A stretch of DNA of 64,000 nt. It comes from CAYNYF01 sp964401385. GTDB lineage: Bacteria > Planctomycetota > Phycisphaerae > SM23-33. The position numbers and the translations under genes were made by a program. Positions 60,827 through 64,000 of the stretch are shown piece after piece. The notes beneath the pieces are model-generated. The model did not search any database. It was not told the origin of the DNA and was given only the letters and a program-made list of their open reading frames with translations. The stretch covers positions 16,244 to 80,243 of the forward strand of contig CAYNYF010000004.1 in the NCBI GenBank assembly GCA_964401385.1, read 5' to 3'. Position 1 is the first letter of the stretch. Every line of letters starts with the position of its first letter.

Positions 60827-61963
60827 ATGAATTCACGGGCGACGCATTCATTGTTCGCCTTCGTCGTCGCCTGCATGCTGACGGGCGGCGCGGGTTTCTC
60901 GCGGGGCGCCGCGACGCGGCCGGCCCCGCCCGCGGCGGCTGGGAGCACCACAATGCCCGCGAAGAGCGAAACCTTTGGGGCCGAGGCGAATCCGACCGGC
61001 AGCCCCATCGGCGGCGGCAAGGGGTATCAGCGCCTCGTCGGCCGGGGCGACCTCCGCGTGCGGACAGCGAAAGCCTTGATCGCCGCGTTGAAAAAGGCCA
61101 AGGCCGGGCAGGTCGTCTACGTCGACGACAAGGCCGAGATCGACCTGACGGCGCTGGTCCGGGACGAGCGGCTAGTGCTGGAGATTCCCGGCGGCGTGAC
61201 GCTGGCCGGCGGGCGCGGCGCGGGCGGCTCAACCGGCGCGCTGATCTTCACCCACGAGCTGAAGACCCGCCCGATGATCCGGATCCTGGGCGCCGGCGTG
61301 CGGATCACGGGGCTTCGCATCCGCGGCCCGGACCCGCAGCGCCGCACGGCCGAGCTGCGCCGGCGGCTGCGGGAAGGCGGGCGCAAGCTGTATTACGGCT
61401 GGCCTACCTCCGACGGGATCGAATGCGCGCACCCGCGGCTGAAGGTCGATAACTGCGAGCTTTCCGGCTGGAACCACGCCGCCGTGAACCTCCGCAAGGG
61501 GGGCGACGCCCACGTTCACCACAACTTCATCCACCACTGCCAGCGCGAGGGCCTGGGCTACGGGGTGTGCCTGGATGCGGCGACGGCCCTGATCGAGGCC
61601 AACCGCTTCGACTACTGCCGCCACCACATCGCCGGCACCGGGCGCCGCGGCACCGGCTACGAGGCGCGCTACAACCTGGTTCTTTCCTACGCCAACAGCC
61701 ACAGCTTCGACATGCACGGCGGGGCGGACCGAAAGGACGGAACCGACATCGCCGGCGGGCGGATATTGATCCACCACAACACGTTCCGGGCGACGAGCGT
61801 GCCAGGCGTGGTCATTCGCGGCCGGCCGACGGAAACGGCCGAGATTCATCACAACTGGTTTCACCACGCCGGCGCCCGCGCCGCCGTCCGCCAGACCCAC
61901 GCCCGCGGAAACGTGCGTGTCTATCGAAACCAGTTCGGCCAGAAGCGGACAATCAAGGACTGA
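60827..61963 (+). CDS. Exported right-handed beta-helix protein, pectate-lyase-like
   Basis: Protein of 378 residues with signal peptide (ending about GGAGFSRGA) and a parallel beta-helix of the pectate lyase family: GGGKGYQRLV at the start, ILGAGVRITGLRIRGPD, SDGIECAHPRLKVDNCELSGW, AHVHHNFIHHCQREGLGYGV and ILIHHNTFRAT. The vWIDH motif of true pectate lyases is not seen. ATG 60827 follows GAGGGTGGGA. It could bind or cut an acidic polysaccharide. Confidence 0.78.
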   Translation: MNSRATHSLFAFVVACMLTGGAGFSRGAATRPAPPAAAGSTTMPAKSETFGAEANPTGSPIGGGKGYQRLVGRGDLRVRTAKALIAALKKAKAGQVVYVDDKAEIDLTALVRDERLVLEIPGGVTLAGGRGAGGSTGALIFTHELKTRPMIRILGAGVRITGLRIRGPDPQRRTAELRRRLREGGRKLYYGWPTSDGIECAHPRLKVDNCELSGWNHAAVNLRKGGDAHVHHNFIHHCQREGLGYGVCLDAATALIEANRFDYCRHHIAGTGRRGTGYEARYNLVLSYANSHSFDMHGGADRKDGTDIAGGRILIHHNTFRATSVPGVVIRGRPTETAEIHHNWFHHAGARAAVRQTHARGNVRVYRNQFGQKRTIKD

Positions 61964-62040
61964 GCGGCAGGGCCCGTGCTGGCACGAACCCTTACCTGCG
62001 TCGATTGAGCGAGTCCGAAGCCCGAATTGAGGGCAGCGAC

Positions 62041-62568
62041 ATGGGCGGCGCCAGAAGGATACCGAAGATGTTGATCCCGACGATCGTGATGGGGGTTCTG
62101 GCGGCTGGGCTCTTTCTGGCAGGCTACCACAGAGGGCACGGAGAGCACGTCCGGGGAGCAAAGCTGGCCGTGGACATGAGCGTGCAAGTGCTGCCGCTGC
62201 TGTTCTTCGCGTTCCTCACGGCCGGCATGGTCCAGGTGCTCCTGCCCCAGGAACTGATCGCCAAGTGGGTGGGCTCGGAGGCCGGCTATCGGGGAATTCT
62301 CCTGGGCACGGTGGCCGGAGCCCTTGCCCCGGGCGGCCCTTACGTAAGCCTGCCGATTGCGGCCGGGCTTTTGCGGGCCGGCGCCGGCGTCGGCACCATG
62401 GTGGCGTTCCTGACCGGCTGGTCCTTGTGGGCCTTCAGTCGGCTGCCGCTGGAGTTCGGCGTCCTGGGCTGGAAGCTCACGCTCGTTCGCCTGGGCAGCA
62501 CCTTCTTCTTCCCGCCGCTGGCCGGCCTGATCGCCCAGATGCTCTTCGGCGGCGTGAAGACGACCTAG
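62041..62568 (+). CDS. Short permease (DUF318/ArsP-like, half length)
   Basis: Membrane protein of 175 residues with about five helices: LIPTIVMGVLAAGLFLAGY, MSVQVLPLLFFAFLTAGMVQVLL, GILLGTVAGALAPGGPYVSLPIAAGLL and GTMVAFLTGWSLWAFSRLPLEF. It resembles one half of ArsP/DUF318-type permeases, which normally contain two such repeats in over 300 residues. It could act as a homodimer. Start is ATG 62041 or 62068. No arsenic or metal gene is near. Confidence 0.65.
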   Translation: MGGARRIPKMLIPTIVMGVLAAGLFLAGYHRGHGEHVRGAKLAVDMSVQVLPLLFFAFLTAGMVQVLLPQELIAKWVGSEAGYRGILLGTVAGALAPGGPYVSLPIAAGLLRAGAGVGTMVAFLTGWSLWAFSRLPLEFGVLGWKLTLVRLGSTFFFPPLAGLIAQMLFGGVKTT

Positions 62569-62575
62569 TCCCGCC

Positions 62576-63892
62576 CTACTTTGCGTTCGCGGCGCGTTTG
62601 ACGATGATGGCCGTCAGGTCGTCGGCCTGGGGGGCGGCCTGGGTGAAGGCGTCGACGGCGCGTTGGAGGCTGGCGATGATCTCCTCGGCCGGCAGGTCGC
62701 GGCATTCGCGGATGACGCGGCAGGCGCGGTCGGTGCCGTACTGCTCGTCGGCGGGATCGCAGGCCTCGTAGAACCCGTCGGTTGCGACCGCCAGGATATC
62801 GCCGGCCGCCAGCGGCCGCTCCACCAGCTCGCGGAAGTCGATTCCCTCGATCACGCCCAGCGGCAGGTCCGTCGCCGCCAGTTGGTCGAAGCGATCGGCC
62901 GCGCGGTTGTAGAAGATGATCGGCCCCTGCCCGGCCGAGGCGTATCGCACCGCGCCGGCCGGGCCGTCCAGCAAGGCGAAAAAGCAGGTGACGAAGCGCG
63001 ACTGGCTGAGGTCGCCCGCCAGCAGCTCGTTCACCGCCGACATCACCTGCGGGATGTTCAGCTCGGTGGTCCCGGCCGGCCGGCCCGCGGGACCCAGGCC
63101 GACGCAGGCGGCGCTGAGGGCACGCAGCATGGCCCGGGCCTCGGCGATCACCAGCGCCGGCCCGACACCGTGCCCGGTGGCGTCGGCCAGCATCAGCGTC
63201 CACCGCCCCTCGCCCAGGTCGAAGAAATCGTAAATGTCGCCGCCGGTCTCGTCGGCCGGACGCGACCAGCCGGCCACGTCGAAGCCCGCGACCTGCGGCT
63301 TGGCCCGCGGCAGCAGGTCCTGCTGGATATGCCGGGCGATCGCCAGCGACTGCTCCATCCGCTGCTTCTGCACGTAGTGCGCCAGCAGCCTTGCCCGCTG
63401 GAGCACCACGCCGGCTTGGGCGGCCAGCGTCTCGGCCAGGGCGATGTCGTCGGGGCCGAAGGGCCCGCGGGCCTTGTTGATGACCTCCAGCACGCCGACC
63501 AACTCTCCGGCGTAGTCCAGCATGGGCACGGCCAGCAGGTTGCGGGTGCGGAAGCCGGTGCGGCGGTCGATCTCGGGGTTGAAGCGCTCGTCGGCGTATG
63601 CGTCGGGCACGTTGAGCGTCTGCCTGCTGGCGGCGACGGCCCCGGCGATGCCCGCCCCGGCCGGGAAGCGAATCTCCCGCTCGCCGGCGGCGATGCGGCT
63701 GACCAGCTCGTCCGTGTCGGCCTCGTACAGGAAAATGCTGGCCCGCTCGGCCTCCAGCAGCTCCATCGACCGCTGCACGATCACGCCCAGCAGCTCGTCC
63801 AGGTCGGTGGTGGCGACCATGTGCCGGCTGATCTGGAGGAGCTTTTCCAGCGCCGAAAGCTTCTTTTGCGTCTGATCGGGAGGCATGCCCAT
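62576..63892 (-). CDS. GAF domain PP2C-type protein phosphatase (RsbU-like)
   Basis: Protein of 438 residues: short coiled N-terminus, a GAF domain at residues 30-170 (MELLEAERASIFLYEADTDEL, AGAGIAGAVAAS, LLAVPMLDYAGELVGVLEVINK), a coiled linker and a SpoIIE/RsbU PP2C phosphatase domain at 200-435 with metal-binding ETGGDIYDFF, LADATGHGVGPAL and LAVATDGFYEACDP and the final DDLTAIIVKR. Such proteins dephosphorylate anti-sigma-factor antagonists in partner-switching stress control. No partner STAS or HATPase gene is in the window. Confidence 0.92.
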   Translation of the reverse strand: MGMPPDQTQKKLSALEKLLQISRHMVATTDLDELLGVIVQRSMELLEAERASIFLYEADTDELVSRIAAGEREIRFPAGAGIAGAVAASRQTLNVPDAYADERFNPEIDRRTGFRTRNLLAVPMLDYAGELVGVLEVINKARGPFGPDDIALAETLAAQAGVVLQRARLLAHYVQKQRMEQSLAIARHIQQDLLPRAKPQVAGFDVAGWSRPADETGGDIYDFFDLGEGRWTLMLADATGHGVGPALVIAEARAMLRALSAACVGLGPAGRPAGTTELNIPQVMSAVNELLAGDLSQSRFVTCFFALLDGPAGAVRYASAGQGPIIFYNRAADRFDQLAATDLPLGVIEGIDFRELVERPLAAGDILAVATDGFYEACDPADEQYGTDRACRVIRECRDLPAEEIIASLQRAVDAFTQAAPQADDLTAIIVKRAANAK

Positions 63893-64000
63893 ACGTCGGC
63901 AAGGTAGCGGCCGCGGGGCGAAAGGTCAATGGCGCCGGGGCCGCCGATAGGGTCAAGAGTCTTGTGTAAGTTCCGGCAGCAGGTGCCATCGAGCGAGCTG
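63893..64000. other. Non-coding end of window
   Basis: Last 108 bases, upstream of the phosphatase gene on its minus strand. No gene or clear promoter box seen before the sequence stops. Confidence 0.4.

Noticed and set aside
1..64000. tRNA, rRNA, phage or integrase genes
   Set aside because: I looked for tRNA-like cloverleaf signatures, rRNA core sequences and integrase or portal motifs by eye and saw none. A tRNA scan could still find one.

Overview
The window looks like a draft genome scaffold from a Planctomycetota bacterium, probably of the Phycisphaerae type. The signs are high GC throughout, exported proteins with PEP-CTERM tails (VPEP/IPEP, a hydrophobic stretch, then Arg/Lys), a dockerin-like repeat protein, several carbohydrate-active or DUF4091-type proteins, and a TPR protein carrying RNA polymerase alpha C-terminal domains. 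The assignment is inferred from gene content only. A run of exactly 100 N at 23756-23855 marks a scaffold join. I saw no rRNA, tRNA, CRISPR array, prophage or intact transposase.

Layout. (1) 1-11200, plus strand: a compact type II secretion operon in the order gspE-F-G-H-I-J-K-L-M, a GspC/PilP-like gene, gspD and a small lipoprotein, almost every gene overlapping the next. A PEP-CTERM protein gene follows at 11908. (2) 12793-36184: proteins of carbohydrate handling and small-molecule metabolism (Asp-box propeller, metallophosphoesterase, two DUF4091/GH123-like proteins, a DUF6259-like protein, amidohydrolase, MDR dehydrogenase, sugar isomerase, a beta-lactamase/DUF4185-like fusion, a URO-D family protein, Rex, KDPG aldolase). 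A lower-GC restriction-modification pair at 27603-29076 lies between two copies of the amidohydrolase 3' end. (3) 36900-38914: a repeat-rich stretch with REP-like palindromes that interrupt the tail of a PEP-CTERM gene, then an intact PEP-CTERM gene. (4) 38915-44099: an ispF-cysS-ruvC-ruvA-ruvB block on the minus strand and aat on the plus strand. (5) 44139-52717, minus strand: a surface polysaccharide operon with a DUF4416 gene, a WecA/TagO-type initiating transferase and three tandem O-antigen-ligase/TPR paralogues joined by ATGA overlaps. (6) 52889-63892: a dockerin-like beta-helix exported protein, a flavin reductase-like protein, a SpoIID-like lipoprotein, the TPR/alpha-CTD protein, a lipid kinase with kdsA and a ThyA-fold gene, a pectate-lyase-like protein, a short permease and a GAF/PP2C phosphatase.

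Taken together, the secretion operon, the PEP-CTERM proteins, KdsA and the WecA/ligase operon point to a cell that exports and decorates many surface proteins and also breaks down glycans. The parts most worth attention are the REP-interrupted PEP-CTERM gene, the duplicated amidohydrolase end bracketing the R-M pair, the TPR/alpha-CTD protein and the triplicated ligase genes.
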